Assembly (NCBI GenBank): GCA_009840695.1
Contig: VXNG01000045.1
Location: forward strand, 1-5,495
Source: Acidimicrobiaceae bacterium
Lineage (GTDB): Bacteria; Actinomycetota; Acidimicrobiia; Acidimicrobiales; Aldehydirespiratoraceae
Length of the DNA: 5,495 nucleotides
Direction of reading: 5' to 3'
Below the pieces are notes generated by a model. That model saw nothing but the letters and a program-made list of their open reading frames with translations, had not been told where the DNA came from and made no database searches. Shown piece after piece: positions 5,283 through 5,495 of this stretch. Position numbers and translations under genes: made by a program. Numbering within the stretch: position 1 is the stretch's first letter; each line of letters begins with the position of its first letter.

Positions 5283-5495
5283 ATGCGCACTGGGGACAGC
5301 TACGTCGAGTCGCTGCGAGACGGGCGCAACGTGATCCTCGACGGCGATCCGGTCGACGACATCACCTCCCATCCGGCCTTCGCCGCCGGCGTGCGCACCG
5401 TGGCCCGTCTCTACGACTTCGCGGCCGATCCGGCCAACCGCGAGCTCATGACCTACGAGTCGCCCACCGACGGGCGCCCGGTGAACCTGAGCTGG
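5283..5495 (+). CDS. hpaB: 4-hydroxyphenylacetate 3-monooxygenase oxygenase component, N-terminal 71 residues (3' end outside window)
   Basis: The visible N-terminus, with MRTGDSYVESLRDGRNVILDG at its start, then TSHPAFAAGVRTVARLYDFAADP and YESPTDGRPVNLSW, is characteristic of the HpaB family. This is the FADH2-dependent oxygenase of about 480-520 residues that hydroxylates 4-hydroxyphenylacetate or related phenols at the ortho position. It needs reduced flavin from a separate reductase, and the flavin reductase end at 3-140 is a plausible partner. The catalytic and flavin-binding residues are beyond the window, so related substrates (phenol, chlorophenols) cannot be excluded. It is divergent from the MFS gene across a 105-bp regulatory gap with a GntR-type operator. 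Confidence 0.85.
   Translation, partial: MRTGDSYVESLRDGRNVILDGDPVDDITSHPAFAAGVRTVARLYDFAADPANRELMTYESPTDGRPVNLSW

Noticed and set aside
5178..5372. N-terminal extension of the MFS protein to an upstream start at 5372
   Set aside because: The extension is antisense to hpaB and its promoter and is low-complexity; GTG 5177 has a ribosome binding site and begins just before the conserved domain.

Overview
This high-GC window looks like an actinomycete chromosome (Actinomycetota). The evidence is the base composition, a GTG start, weak or short-spaced ribosome binding sites, and the protein families present. No genus can be named from the sequence alone.

The two ends appear to belong to one aromatic-monooxygenase locus. 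The left end holds the last 45 codons of a flavin reductase. The right end holds a convergent MFS exporter-like gene (minus strand) and, divergent from it, the first 71 codons of an HpaB-type FADH2-dependent 4-hydroxyphenylacetate 3-monooxygenase. The 105-bp gap between exporter and hpaB holds a strong promoter (TTGACA-17-GACAAT). Its -10 box is overlapped by a perfect palindrome, TTGTCAGACAA, that fits the FadR/FCD-type GntR operator consensus. The flavin reductase would be the natural partner of HpaB.

Between these ends sit about 3.8 kb that look inserted. A 16-bp sequence, GGCGTCAAGCGCCACT, occurs three times in the same orientation. It lies at the exact 3' end of the flavin reductase gene (123-138), in the middle (2175-2190), and at the 3' end of the MFS gene (3938-3953). 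Copies 1 and 2 share 21 bp and copies 2 and 3 share 18 bp; beyond that I see no similarity between the flanks. The core encodes the reductase C-terminus GVKRH and, on the other strand, the last codons and stop of the MFS gene. Recombining copy 1 with copy 3 would leave the two genes convergent with a 14-nt overlap and both stops intact. This is the pattern expected of site-specific integration into a gene 3' end, with two cassette-like units in tandem. No integrase or transposase is present in the window.

Unit 1 (139-2190) carries a two-gene module. It has a stand-alone HipA-like kinase and a partner in which a HipA N-terminal-subdomain-like region is fused to a HIRAN domain. This resembles a split HipA (compare HipS/HipT) with no HipB. 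Its leader holds an imperfect 44-bp tandem repeat of period 63. Unit 2 (2191-3953, minus strand) carries one multi-pass membrane protein of the DUF4173 type, with a palindromic A+T-rich upstream region and a hairpin after its stop.
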